A stretch of 64,000 nucleotides of DNA from Rhodovulum tesquicola (GTDB lineage: Bacteria; Pseudomonadota; Alphaproteobacteria; Rhodobacterales; Rhodobacteraceae): NCBI RefSeq assembly GCF_024128855.1, contig NZ_JAMYDV010000001.1, positions 62,001 to 126,000 on the forward strand, given 5' to 3'. The position numbers were made by a program, and so were the translations under genes. Of this stretch, positions 8,423-16,331 are shown piece by piece. Under the pieces are notes generated by a model. It did no database searches. It was not told where the DNA came from and was given only the letters and a program-made list of their open reading frames with translations. Positions within the stretch are counted from its first letter, which is position 1. Each line of letters opens with the position of its first letter.

Positions 8423-9456
8423 GCCCAGTTCCCCTTGGACATCAGCCCCAGAATCTCGAGCTGGCGCCAGCCCATGTATTTCTCGGACCACTTGCACCAC
8501 AGATCGGGATTGTCTCTGAGCGTGGCGTGATAGGCCCGGTATTCGTGCCCGCCCGCGTAATGCTGGCGGCGGGTCAGTTCCTCGGCGGCCTTGTCGACGA
8601 AACAGTCGAGGAACTTGGCATGCAGCAGGCACCCGCTGGCCTTCTCGCCGCCCCACTCGTCATAGACGAGGTTCAGACCGCGGGGCAGCAGCATATGGGT
8701 CGAGCTGATATAGACGAAGCCGCGCTGCCAGCGGACCAGGGGAATCTTGTTCAGCGCAGGCGCCCGCTCGGGCCGGTCCGGAAAGAATACGCGCGCCCGC
8801 GGACCGCCCTGGATCCAGAGGTTGCGATACTTGCCGTTCCGGTGGATCGTGTAATTGCCACTGTCGAACCAGGATGCGATCTCGAACGGGTTCTGCCCTT
8901 GGCGGTAGGGCGCCGCGTCGATCGGACCCTTGGGATACATGTCGACCAGCATCGCCCCGAAGGACCGGATCCCCGCGGTGTCGAGCCAGTCACAGAGCGC
9001 CGGGATCGAGCGGGTGTCGCAGAACGGGTAGACGAAGAACTCGTCGACATCGACACTCAGCGTCCAGTGGCCGTGCCCGTAGCGCATCAGCAGCCAGTTC
9101 AGCCAGTCGATTCCGAAATGGGCCTTGCGATAGCTCGCCCGCGTCGACCAGAGCGATATGTCGGGCTGGTCGGCCATGAATTCGCGCGAGCCATCGTCAG
9201 AGCCGTTATCGACGATCAGGAAATGCCCGATGCCATGGCGTCGGTAATAGTCAAGGAAATAGGGCAGGCGCACGGCCTCGTTGCGCAGCACGACAAAGGC
9301 CAGCGCGTCGGACGGGCCGATCCGGGCCGTGCGGTCGGCAACGGACGAAAGCTGCAAGCGCCTGCGGCGCGCGCGCAGCTTCCACAACTTGCGCTCAAGT
9401 CGCATGCGATATGAGGACAGCGCGCCCAATCCGCCTCCTGCCGGTGTCCAACCCAA
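8419..9456 (-). CDS. glycosyltransferase (GT2/GT92-like), copy A
   Basis: Predicted nucleotide-sugar glycosyltransferase. The fold signature is LAFVVLRNEAVRLPYFLDYYRRHG, then HFLIVDNGSDDGS and the metal-binding DVDEFFVYP. The C-terminal part carries the STHMLLPRGLNLV and HAKFLDCF blocks shared with its neighbour. The start is uncertain: TTG 9456 is the upstream limit used here, while ATG 9405 is the first ATG. I kept the longer form because residues just before 9405 (SSYRMRLERK) align with the second copy (TAYRMRWTRR). It is 345 residues, soluble, with no obvious membrane segment, and is coupled to the GT14 gene by a 4-base overlap. Confidence 0.82.
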   Translation of the reverse strand: MGWTPAGGGLGALSSYRMRLERKLWKLRARRRRLQLSSVADRTARIGPSDALAFVVLRNEAVRLPYFLDYYRRHGIGHFLIVDNGSDDGSREFMADQPDISLWSTRASYRKAHFGIDWLNWLLMRYGHGHWTLSVDVDEFFVYPFCDTRSIPALCDWLDTAGIRSFGAMLVDMYPKGPIDAAPYRQGQNPFEIASWFDSGNYTIHRNGKYRNLWIQGGPRARVFFPDRPERAPALNKIPLVRWQRGFVYISSTHMLLPRGLNLVYDEWGGEKASGCLLHAKFLDCFVDKAAEELTRRQHYAGGHEYRAYHATLRDNPDLWCKWSEKYMGWRQLEILGLMSKGNWA

Positions 9457-9516
9457 AGGGTCTGTCCATGGCCTAGCGGAAAGCGGCTAACCGGCGGTTA
9501 AATCGGATGGCCACGG

Positions 9517-10596
9517 TCAATCCCAACCGCCGCGCGACAGGATTCCCAACGACTCGAGCTGGCGCCAGTCCTCGTAGCGGGTCGAGTCGGGGAACCACAG
9601 GTCGGGATTGCCGATCAGCGCATCGTAATAGTCCTCGTAGAGCGCGCTGTTGGCGAAATGCTCGCGGCGACGTTTTTCCTCGCGGGATTTCGCGATGATG
9701 GAGGGCAGGAACTTGGTGTGAAGCAGCACGCCCGAGGGCGCATCGCCTGCCGCGCGACCGCGCACGCGGTTCAGATGGGTCGGCAGCGCCGAATGGGTGG
9801 AACTGACATAGGCGTAGCGCCGGTTCCAGCGGATGAGAGGGGTCTTTGACAGGGTCGGCGACCGTTCGGGTTCGGTGCCGAAGAACACCCGCCGCCTGAC
9901 CCCGCCCCGGACCAGCAGGTTCTTCAGCGGGGGCTGGTACTTGGTGACGATGTTGCCCGCGTCGAACCAGTCGATCACGTCGAGCGGGTCCTGTCCGGCG
10001 CGGTAGGTCCGGTCGCCCAGCGGCCCCTTGGGGTAAAGGTCCAGCATGACCGCCCCGAAGGAGGGACGACGCTCGGCATCGAGCCAGGCGGTCAGATCGT
10101 GCAGGTCCCGCGTGTCATGGTGCGGATAGACCAGCAATTCGTCGGCATCCAGCGTCAGGCACCAATGGCCATGACCGTGCCGGCTCATCAGCCAGGTCAG
10201 CCAATCCATCCCGAATCTTGACAGCCGGTAGCTGTGCCCGCTCCGCCAGAATGAAACGTCGGGCTGGGCGGCCAGCAACGCGCATGTGCCATCGTCGCTG
10301 GCGTTGTCGACGATCAGGAAATGCCCGACCCCCAGCCCCCGGTGGTGGTCAAGGAAGAAAGGCAGGCGCTCGGCCTCGTTGCGGACAGTCGCAAAGCAGA
10401 GAATGTCGTTTCGGCGGATCGCCCGGGTCCGGTCCGTGACGGCGGCCAGTTGTCCACGCTTGCGCAGCGCACGGAACAACAGGCGGCGTCGGGTCCATCG
10501 CATCCGGTAGGCGGTCCACAGACCGCGCGGGTCAGAGAGCGGGGCGGTGGGCGCCTCGCCCCCTGCAAGAACCAACGGAACATCGGCAAGTCGCAC
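9517..10596 (-). CDS. glycosyltransferase (GT2/GT92-like), copy B
   Basis: Paralogue of the neighbouring glycosyltransferase. Matching blocks are ILCFATVRNEAERLPFFLDHH, FLIVDNASDDGTC, the metal-binding DADELLVYPHHDTRDL, SFGAVMLDLYPKGPLGD and VSSTHSALPTHLNRV. The start is GTG 10596, 14 bases after the galU stop; 359 residues. Identity to copy A is clearly partial, so the duplication is old and the two may add different sugars. The order galU, copy B, copy A, GT14, sulfotransferase on one strand implies a glycan-assembly operon fed by UDP-glucose. Confidence 0.82.
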   Translation of the reverse strand: MRLADVPLVLAGGEAPTAPLSDPRGLWTAYRMRWTRRRLLFRALRKRGQLAAVTDRTRAIRRNDILCFATVRNEAERLPFFLDHHRGLGVGHFLIVDNASDDGTCALLAAQPDVSFWRSGHSYRLSRFGMDWLTWLMSRHGHGHWCLTLDADELLVYPHHDTRDLHDLTAWLDAERRPSFGAVMLDLYPKGPLGDRTYRAGQDPLDVIDWFDAGNIVTKYQPPLKNLLVRGGVRRRVFFGTEPERSPTLSKTPLIRWNRRYAYVSSTHSALPTHLNRVRGRAAGDAPSGVLLHTKFLPSIIAKSREEKRRREHFANSALYEDYYDALIGNPDLWFPDSTRYEDWRQLESLGILSRGGWD

Positions 10597-10610
10597 GGAC
10601 CCCCGCGCGG

Positions 10611-11513
10611 CTATTGCGCCGCTTCGCGCATCGCGACGAGATCCACCAGGTAATCCATGAATTCGTCCCGAAGTTCGGGCCGTGCCATGGCGAAGGACAC
10701 CGTCGCCTGCAGGAAGCCCGCCTTCGAGCCGCAGTCGAAACGCTGACCCTTGAAGCGATAGCCATAGACGCCCTGGCCGTCGATCTCGGCGGCGATGGCA
10801 TCGGTCAGCTGCAACTCGCCACCGGCACCCAGCCGATTGTGGCGAAGGTTCTGGTCGAGATTGTGCAACACCCGGGGCGTCAGGATATAGCGGCCGATCA
10901 CCGCCAGGTTCGAGGGGGCCTCCTCGACCTTGGGCTTCTCGACCATGCTCTTGACCAGCACCCTGTCGCCAAGGTCGCGGTCCACGTCAAGGATGCCATA
11001 GGCCTTGGTCTTCTCGTGCGGAACCTCCATGGTCGCGACCATGTTGCCGCCTGTCTCCTCATAGGCCTCGGCCATCTGCTGCAGACAGGGGATTTCGGCG
11101 GCGATCACGTCATCGGGCAGGATCACGGCAAAGGGTTCGTTCGCGATCAGGCGACGGGCACACCAGACGGCATGGCCCAGCCCCATGGGCTTGTGCTGCC
11201 GGATATAGGCGATCGCCCCGCTTTCCATGTCGGTGCCGTTCAGGATTGCCAGCAATTCATTCTTGCCGGCCGAGCGCAGCGCCTCTTCGAGGGTGGGCGA
11301 GTGGTCGAAATAATCCTCGAGCGCGCTTTTGCCGCGCGAGGTAACGAAGATGAATTCCTTGATCCCGGCGGCACGGGCCTCGTCGATCGCATACTGGATC
11401 AGGGGTCGATCCACGAGGGTCATGATCTCTTTCGGGATCGACTTCGTGGCGGGCAGAAAGCGCGTCCCCAGTCCAGCGACGGGAAAGACGGCCTTGGTTA
11501 CCTTGCGCTTCAT
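10611..11513 (-). CDS. galU: UTP-glucose-1-phosphate uridylyltransferase GalU
   Basis: Makes UDP-glucose from UTP and glucose-1-phosphate for polysaccharide and LPS synthesis. The 300-residue protein begins KAVFPVAGLGTRFLPATKS (nucleotide-binding loop), with IPKEIMTLVDRPLIQYAIDEA, the VILPDDVI metal site, GDRVLVKSMVEKPK and RFDCGSKAGFLQATV, all standard for GalU. It is the first gene of the minus-strand glycosyltransferase run. The 258-base upstream gap contains three TTMCGTCAGG repeats and a TATAAT box on the same strand, so the run is probably regulated here. Confidence 0.97.
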   Translation of the reverse strand: MKRKVTKAVFPVAGLGTRFLPATKSIPKEIMTLVDRPLIQYAIDEARAAGIKEFIFVTSRGKSALEDYFDHSPTLEEALRSAGKNELLAILNGTDMESGAIAYIRQHKPMGLGHAVWCARRLIANEPFAVILPDDVIAAEIPCLQQMAEAYEETGGNMVATMEVPHEKTKAYGILDVDRDLGDRVLVKSMVEKPKVEEAPSNLAVIGRYILTPRVLHNLDQNLRHNRLGAGGELQLTDAIAAEIDGQGVYGYRFKGQRFDCGSKAGFLQATVSFAMARPELRDEFMDYLVDLVAMREAAQ

Positions 11514-11607
11514 TCGATCAATCGCTCTTTCGTTTTCGGTTCTTCCAGACCGGCCCGGGCAACACCCTGCATGATGACCTTACTGCATCACGTTGGTATC
11601 AGAAAGG

Positions 11608-11669
11608 TTACGTCAGGCCCAAACGCATACTACTTTCCGTCAGGGAAACCAATGCTCGCTTCCGTCAGG
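11608..11669. repeat. three direct repeats TTMCGTCAGG upstream of galU
   Basis: TTACGTCAGG at 11608-11617, TTCCGTCAGG at 11635-11644 and TTCCGTCAGG at 11660-11669 are spaced 27 and 25 bases apart. Similarity extends past the decamer (AAAC and AT at equivalent offsets in the first two units). They lie between the only TATAAT box and the galU start. They could be binding sites for a regulator of the galU-glycosyltransferase run; no known regulator motif was recognised. Confidence 0.6.
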
Positions 11670-11701
11670 ACTTTGGACGGGTCGGCAGGCTTGCGTTCCG
11701 G

Positions 11702-11707
11702 ATTATA
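11702..11707 (-). promoter_or_regulatory. possible -10 box for galU
   Basis: TATAAT on the minus strand, preceded directly by GTG, about 190 bases upstream of the galU start codon. The -35 region at 17-18 bases spacing (CAGCGG or TCAGCG) is weak. If used, the TTMCGTCAGG repeats would lie in the transcript leader rather than upstream of the promoter. Confidence 0.3.
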
Positions 11708-11771
11708 CACCGCCTGGCCGGAGTCCGCTGACCCCAATGCGGCGCCGGGGGCGTGCCGGTCGACGGCGCGA

Positions 11772-12572
11772 TCAGTCCAGCCCCATCCGGGCCAGCATCG
11801 CCTCGATCAGCGGCACGTCCTCGGGGTTGTTCAACTCCCAGAACTCGCGGCCGCGCGACTCGACCTCGACGCACAGCACCGGGCGCCCGCGTTCGAGGAA
11901 GCGCAACTGCTCCAGCCCCTCAAGCCCTTCCAGCGGGCCGGGCTGCCATTGCGGATAGGCGGCCAGCGCCGCGGGCCGGTAGGCATAGACCCCGACATGG
12001 TGGAAAACGGGGGTCGGGTCGTCCTCGCCATAGCTCTGGCCGGTAAAGGGAATCACCTCCTTTGAGAAATAGAGCGCATGGCCCCGCTTGCCGAAGACGG
12101 CGGTGGTACCGCCCACCCGGCCCGCGCGGCGGTCGGCCAGAAGGGCCGCAAGCGCGCGCCCGTCGCAGCGCAGGACCGGCGTCGCGATCTCGGCCTCGGG
12201 ATCGGCTGCCAGCCCGGCGACCAGCGCCTCGACGAACCAGGGCGGGGTCAGCGGCGCATCGCCTTGCAGGTTGACCACGATCTCGAACCCGCCGCCCAGC
12301 GCCGCGACCGCCTCGGCCACCCGTTCGGTGCCATTGGCGCAGCTTTCAGCGGTCATCACCACCTCGGCGCCGAAGCCCTCGGCCACGTCGCGGATGCGCG
12401 CGTCGTCGGTCGCCACCACCACCCGATCGACGCCCGCAACCGCCTGCGCCGCCCGCCAGGAGCGTTCGATCAGCGTGCGGCTTTCGCCCGACGCGCCCCT
12501 GAGCGCGACAAGCGGCTTGCCGGGATAGCGGCTGGAGGCATAGCGCGCGGGGATGACGACGAGAACCGGCAT
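11772..12572 (-). CDS. kdsB: 3-deoxy-manno-octulosonate cytidylyltransferase KdsB
   Basis: Activates Kdo to CMP-Kdo for lipid A-Kdo (and possibly Kdo-linked capsule) synthesis in the cytoplasm. The 266-residue protein has the N-terminal CTP-binding VIPARYASSRYPGKPL, the VVVATDDARI and NGTERVAEA blocks, VVNLQGDAPL for metal binding, and a C-terminal GLEQLRFLERG plus EVESRGREFWELNNPEDV. The start codon shares one base with the cysQ stop (TGATG), so translation is coupled. Together with kdsD it covers two of the Kdo steps in this window. Confidence 0.95.
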   Translation of the reverse strand: MPVLVVIPARYASSRYPGKPLVALRGASGESRTLIERSWRAAQAVAGVDRVVVATDDARIRDVAEGFGAEVVMTAESCANGTERVAEAVAALGGGFEIVVNLQGDAPLTPPWFVEALVAGLAADPEAEIATPVLRCDGRALAALLADRRAGRVGGTTAVFGKRGHALYFSKEVIPFTGQSYGEDDPTPVFHHVGVYAYRPAALAAYPQWQPGPLEGLEGLEQLRFLERGRPVLCVEVESRGREFWELNNPEDVPLIEAMLARMGLD

Positions 12573-13369
12573 CAGGCAGGCCGCAGCGCCACGCCCGGCG
12601 CAAAGGCGATGAAGAAGGGGTTCGCGTAGCCCTGCTTGCCATAGGTCAGCGGCGCGTGATCGTCAAAGCGCACCACCTGCCCGCCCGCGCCCGCCAGAAC
12701 GGCATGGCCCGCGGCGGTGTCCCATTCCATCGTGCGCCCGAGCCGCGGGTAAAGATCGGCCTCGCCGCAGGCCACAAGGCAGAATTTCAGCGACGAACCC
12801 GCGCTGGTCATGTCCTTGACGGCGTAATGGGCGATATAGTCGTCGGTCGCCTGGTCGCGATGGGATTTCGAGGCGACCACGATCAGCGCGTCATTGTCGG
12901 GCGTTGCAACCGAAAGGGGCGTGAGCGGTCCCGGCGCGTCAAGGTCAAGCGCGCCGGTCTCCTCGACCGCAGTGCCATCGGCGCGGGTGTAGAACAGCCG
13001 CCCCTTGGCCGGGGCATAGACCACGCCGCGCACCGGAACGCCGTTCTCGACCCAGGCGATGTTGACGGTGAAATCGCCGCGGCGCTGGATGAATTCCCTG
13101 GTCCCGTCCAGCGGATCGACGATCAGGAAATCGCGCGCCGTCTCGGCATGGCTTGCGGCCTGTTCCTCGGTGACGATCAGCGCATCGGGAAAGGCATCGG
13201 CCAGCGCCGCCGAGATCAGCGCATCGGCGGCCTCGTCAGCCTCGGTCACGGGGCTGGAATCGGACTTGGACCGCACCTCGAAATCCTCGGAGCCGTAGAT
13301 CTCCATGATCCGCGCCCCGGCAAGAAGCGCGGTCCGCCGCATCACGGCTTCGAGCATCTGATAGTCCAA
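12572..13369 (-). CDS. cysQ: 3'(2'),5'-bisphosphate nucleotidase CysQ
   Basis: Magnesium-dependent phosphatase that hydrolyses 3'-phosphoadenosine 5'-phosphate, the by-product of sulfate assimilation and sulfotransferase reactions. Inositol-monophosphatase fold: SSPVTEADEAADALI, VTEEQAA, the DPLDGTREFIQR metal site, and EWDTAAGHAVLAGAGG. I chose TTG 13369 because GGAG lies 7 bases upstream; ATG 13357 is the alternative. About 265 residues. A link to the sulfotransferase-like gene 6 kb away is plausible because PAP would be its product, but the gene also serves general sulfur metabolism. Confidence 0.92.
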   Translation of the reverse strand: MDYQMLEAVMRRTALLAGARIMEIYGSEDFEVRSKSDSSPVTEADEAADALISAALADAFPDALIVTEEQAASHAETARDFLIVDPLDGTREFIQRRGDFTVNIAWVENGVPVRGVVYAPAKGRLFYTRADGTAVEETGALDLDAPGPLTPLSVATPDNDALIVVASKSHRDQATDDYIAHYAVKDMTSAGSSLKFCLVACGEADLYPRLGRTMEWDTAAGHAVLAGAGGQVVRFDDHAPLTYGKQGYANPFFIAFAPGVALRPA

Positions 13370-13391
13370 ATCGGGTCTCCCTCGGCTCGGA

Positions 13392-13420
13392 TTGTAATGA
13401 ATTGGCAAGGCTCTTATGCT
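13392..13420 (+). promoter_or_regulatory. candidate sigma-70 promoter for ABC permease
   Basis: TTGTAA at 13392-13397 and TATGCT at 13415-13420 with a 17-base spacer, each 4 of 6 to consensus. It lies in the divergent gap between cysQ and the permease gene, 55 bases before the chosen ATG. Confidence 0.35.
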
Positions 13421-13475
13421 TGCCTGCCTGGGCAACGGCAAGGGCGACGAACGCCCCGGCCAAACGGACGGGCCA

Positions 13476-14297
13476 ATGTTTCAGGACAGGACACCGCGAA
13501 CCAGGACCATGGGCGGGCTGCGCCTGCTGGTGCTGATCTATCACGGCAGCGTGCGCCATGTGCGCAAGGGGCACGGCAACGCGGTCGTGGGCCTCTTGAT
13601 GAACATCATGCAGACGGTGATCTTCCTTGCCGCCTTCTTCCTGATGTTCGAACTGCTGGGACTGCGCGGCGCAGCCATCAGGGGCGACTTCCTGCTCTAC
13701 CTGATGACCGGGATTTTCCTTTTCCTGACCTTCAACAAGACGATGTCGGCGGTGATCGGGTCCGAGGGGCCGGCCTCGCCGATGATGCAGCATGCGCCGA
13801 TGAACACGATCGTCGCGATAAGCTCGGCGGCGTTCGGCACGCTGTACATCCAGCTGCTGTCGATGTTCGTGGTCGGCTTCGTCTATCACGCGGCGGTCAC
13901 GCCGATCACGATCCACGATCCGGTCGGCGCAATGGCCATGGTGCTGCTGTCCTGGTTCTCGGGGCTGGCGATCGGGATGGTCTTCCTGGCAGCGAAGCCC
14001 TGGGCGCCGGGCGTCGTCGGGCTTGCCTCGACGATCTTCCAGCGGCTGAACATGATCGCGTCGGGCAAGATGTTCGTGGCCAACATGCTGCCCGGCTACA
14101 TGCTGGCGCTGTTCGACTGGAACCCGCTGTTCCATTGCATCGACCAGGCGCGCGGTTTCACCTTCATCAACTACAGCCCGCATTTCACCTCGATCAGCTA
14201 TCCGTTCTTCGTCAGCCTTGCGCTGATCATGCTGGGGCTGATGGGGGAGTTCTATACGCGAAAATTCGCCTCGGCGAGTTGGTACGCCCGCCGCTGA
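13476..14297 (+). CDS. ABC-2 type transporter permease, polysaccharide-export type
   Basis: Six-segment inner-membrane permease of the ABC-2 superfamily that includes KpsM-like capsule or O-antigen exporters. I started it at ATG 13476, giving 273 residues; upstream in-frame codons continue to 13416 without family character. Hydrophobic segments include NAVVGLLMNIMQTVIFLAAF, GDFLLYLMTGIFLFLTF, AISSAAFGTLYIQLLSMFVV, AMAMVLLSWFSGLAIGMVFL and YPFFVSLALIMLGLMG. No ATPase partner lies in the window, so it must pair with a subunit encoded elsewhere. Neighbouring kdsB, galU and glycosyltransferases suggest glycan export, an inference from context. Confidence 0.75.
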   Translation: MFQDRTPRTRTMGGLRLLVLIYHGSVRHVRKGHGNAVVGLLMNIMQTVIFLAAFFLMFELLGLRGAAIRGDFLLYLMTGIFLFLTFNKTMSAVIGSEGPASPMMQHAPMNTIVAISSAAFGTLYIQLLSMFVVGFVYHAAVTPITIHDPVGAMAMVLLSWFSGLAIGMVFLAAKPWAPGVVGLASTIFQRLNMIASGKMFVANMLPGYMLALFDWNPLFHCIDQARGFTFINYSPHFTSISYPFFVSLALIMLGLMGEFYTRKFASASWYARR

Positions 14298-14306
14298 AGG
14301 CGCGGC

Positions 14307-16331
14307 TCAGGGCGCCAGACGGATGCCGGCACGCGCGCCCTGCCCGGTGGCGTCGATCACCGACAGGGTGGAAAAGCCCGGACCCGGGGCGGGCAGCTGG
14401 ATTTCGCGCAGCCGCAGGCCGGTCGCGACCGGGACACCGTCGACAAGCAGGATGAAGGGCGGCGTGCCGCCTTCCAGCCGGATGGGCAAGAGGTCAAGCC
14501 CCGCGGCCAGCGTGGCCCCGTCGGGGGGGAAGGCAAGGCGTGGTCCGGTGCCCTGTGCGGTGCCAAAGCGGCGCAGCGGCTGGGGCAGGTCGGCATTGGC
14601 CGCGATCAGCGTGCCCGGCGGCGGGGGCGGCAGCGGATCGGGGGCGGGTTTCAGCCGCGCGAAAGCCTCGAACAGAAGCGGTGCGGCACTGTCGGCGCCA
14701 AAGGTGCCGGGAACCGGCGTGCCATCCGGTCGACCCATCCACACCGCGATCACATGCGCCCCGTCGAACCCCACCGCCCAGGCATCGCGATGGCCGAAGG
14801 AGGTGCCGGTCTTGAACGCGATCCGGCGCGGCGGCGCGGCGGGCGGTGCCGGTGTGCCGCGCAGGATATCGGCCACCTGCCAGGCGGCCTCCTGCGTCAG
14901 GACCGGGGGGCCGGGGTTGGCTGCGCCCGCGCCGGCCTGCCAGTGCAGCCCGACCGCGCGCCCGCCATTCGCAATCGCGGCATAGAGCCGGGCAAGGTCC
15001 TCCAGCGTCACCCCCAGCCCGCCCAGCGCGATGGCAAGACCCGGCACCCCGCCGGGGATCGCGGGCGCGATCCCGGCACGTTCCAGCCCCGCGACCAGCC
15101 GCGCAGGCCCCAGCGCCTCGGCCAGCGCGATGACGGGGATGTTGCGCGAGGATTGCAGCGCCTCGCGCGCCGTTATCGTGCCGCGATAGGCCCCGTCGAA
15201 ATTCGAGGGCCGATAGGTGCCGAAAGCGGTCGGGCGATCCTCGATCAGCGTCTCGGGATGGGCCAGCCCCTCGGCGAAGGCAAGGCCGTAGACCAGCGGT
15301 TTCAGCGTCGAGCCGGGCGAGCGGGGCGCGATGGTCATGTCGACATAGCCCGCCCGCGCGCTGTCGGTGAAATCGGGGCTGCCGAGATGGGCGAGGATCT
15401 CGCCCGTGCGGTGATCGGCGACGATCAGCGCGGCCGAAACCGCGGGGCCGAGCGGAGCCACAATGCGGCGCAAGAGCGCCTCCAGCCGGGCCTGCAACCC
15501 CGCCTCCAGCGTCAGCCGGTGCAGCGCCGCGCCCGGATCGGCGGCGCGGGCCCTGTCGGCAAGGTGCGGAGCGAGCGCCGGGAAGGGGTGGCGGGCCGTC
15601 GGGACGGGGGCGCGGATGGCAGTGGCCAGTTCCTCGGCGCCCAGCAGGCCCGCCTTTGCCATGCGCGCCAGCACCCGGTCGCGCCCGGTGCGGGCGGCGG
15701 CAGGATCGCGGTCGGGCCTGCGCGCCTCGGGCGCCTGGGGCAGCGCGACCAGCAGGGCGGCCTCGGCCGGTGTCAGCCGCCGGGGCGGCTTGCCGAACCA
15801 GGCCAGGCTGCCCGCCCGCAGCCCTTCGAGATTGCCCCCGAAGGGCGCGCGGTTCAGGTAAAGCGTCAGGATCTCGTCCTTGCCCACCTGCCGCTCCAGC
15901 GCAAGCGCGACCCGCATCTGCCGCAGCTTGCCGCCCCAATGCCCGGTTCCGCTGTCCTCCAGCAACCGCGCCACCTGCATCGTCAGCGTCGAGCCACCCG
16001 AGACGACGCGGCCATGGCGGACCGCCTGCCCCGCCGCGCGCAGCAGCGCCAGCGGATCGATGCCCGGATGGCGGTAGAACCGCCGATCCTCGCGCGCGAT
16101 CAGCATGGCCAGATAGCCCGGGTCCACCGCATCCAGGCTGGTCGCCAGCCGCCAGCGCCCATCGGCCACGGTATAGGCGCGCAGAAGCACCCCGTTGCGA
16201 TCCAGCACCTCGGCCGAGCTTTCGGCCACAAGAACCGGCAGGTCGGTTGCCGCGATCCAGCGATCCGCCGCATCCCGCGCCGCCGCGCCGATGAACAGCA
16301 CAGCGACCAGGACCAGCGGCAGGCGCCTCAT
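14307..16331 (-). CDS. pbpC: penicillin-binding protein 1C (PbpC)
   Basis: Bifunctional peptidoglycan glycosyltransferase/transpeptidase-like protein of the periplasm. The 674-residue product has an N-terminal membrane anchor, the GT51 motifs (AREDRRFYRHPGID, GGSTLTMQVARLL, LTLYLNRAPFGGNLEG), a transpeptidase domain with SPGSTLKPL (SxxK), SSRNIP (SxN) and FKTGTS (KTG), and a C-terminal BiPBP_C-type domain (FPPDGATLAAG, LRLEGGTPPFILLVDG). The start codon overlaps the stop of the upstream macroglobulin gene by 4 bases. This pbpC-macroglobulin pairing is common in proteobacteria. Confidence 0.96.
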   Translation of the reverse strand: MRRLPLVLVAVLFIGAAARDAADRWIAATDLPVLVAESSAEVLDRNGVLLRAYTVADGRWRLATSLDAVDPGYLAMLIAREDRRFYRHPGIDPLALLRAAGQAVRHGRVVSGGSTLTMQVARLLEDSGTGHWGGKLRQMRVALALERQVGKDEILTLYLNRAPFGGNLEGLRAGSLAWFGKPPRRLTPAEAALLVALPQAPEARRPDRDPAAARTGRDRVLARMAKAGLLGAEELATAIRAPVPTARHPFPALAPHLADRARAADPGAALHRLTLEAGLQARLEALLRRIVAPLGPAVSAALIVADHRTGEILAHLGSPDFTDSARAGYVDMTIAPRSPGSTLKPLVYGLAFAEGLAHPETLIEDRPTAFGTYRPSNFDGAYRGTITAREALQSSRNIPVIALAEALGPARLVAGLERAGIAPAIPGGVPGLAIALGGLGVTLEDLARLYAAIANGGRAVGLHWQAGAGAANPGPPVLTQEAAWQVADILRGTPAPPAAPPRRIAFKTGTSFGHRDAWAVGFDGAHVIAVWMGRPDGTPVPGTFGADSAAPLLFEAFARLKPAPDPLPPPPPGTLIAANADLPQPLRRFGTAQGTGPRLAFPPDGATLAAGLDLLPIRLEGGTPPFILLVDGVPVATGLRLREIQLPAPGPGFSTLSVIDATGQGARAGIRLAP

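Noticed and set aside
13402-13425. TTGGCAAGG...GCTTGCC as a sigma-54 promoter
   Set aside because: The GG-to-GC distance is 11-12 bases instead of the required 10.
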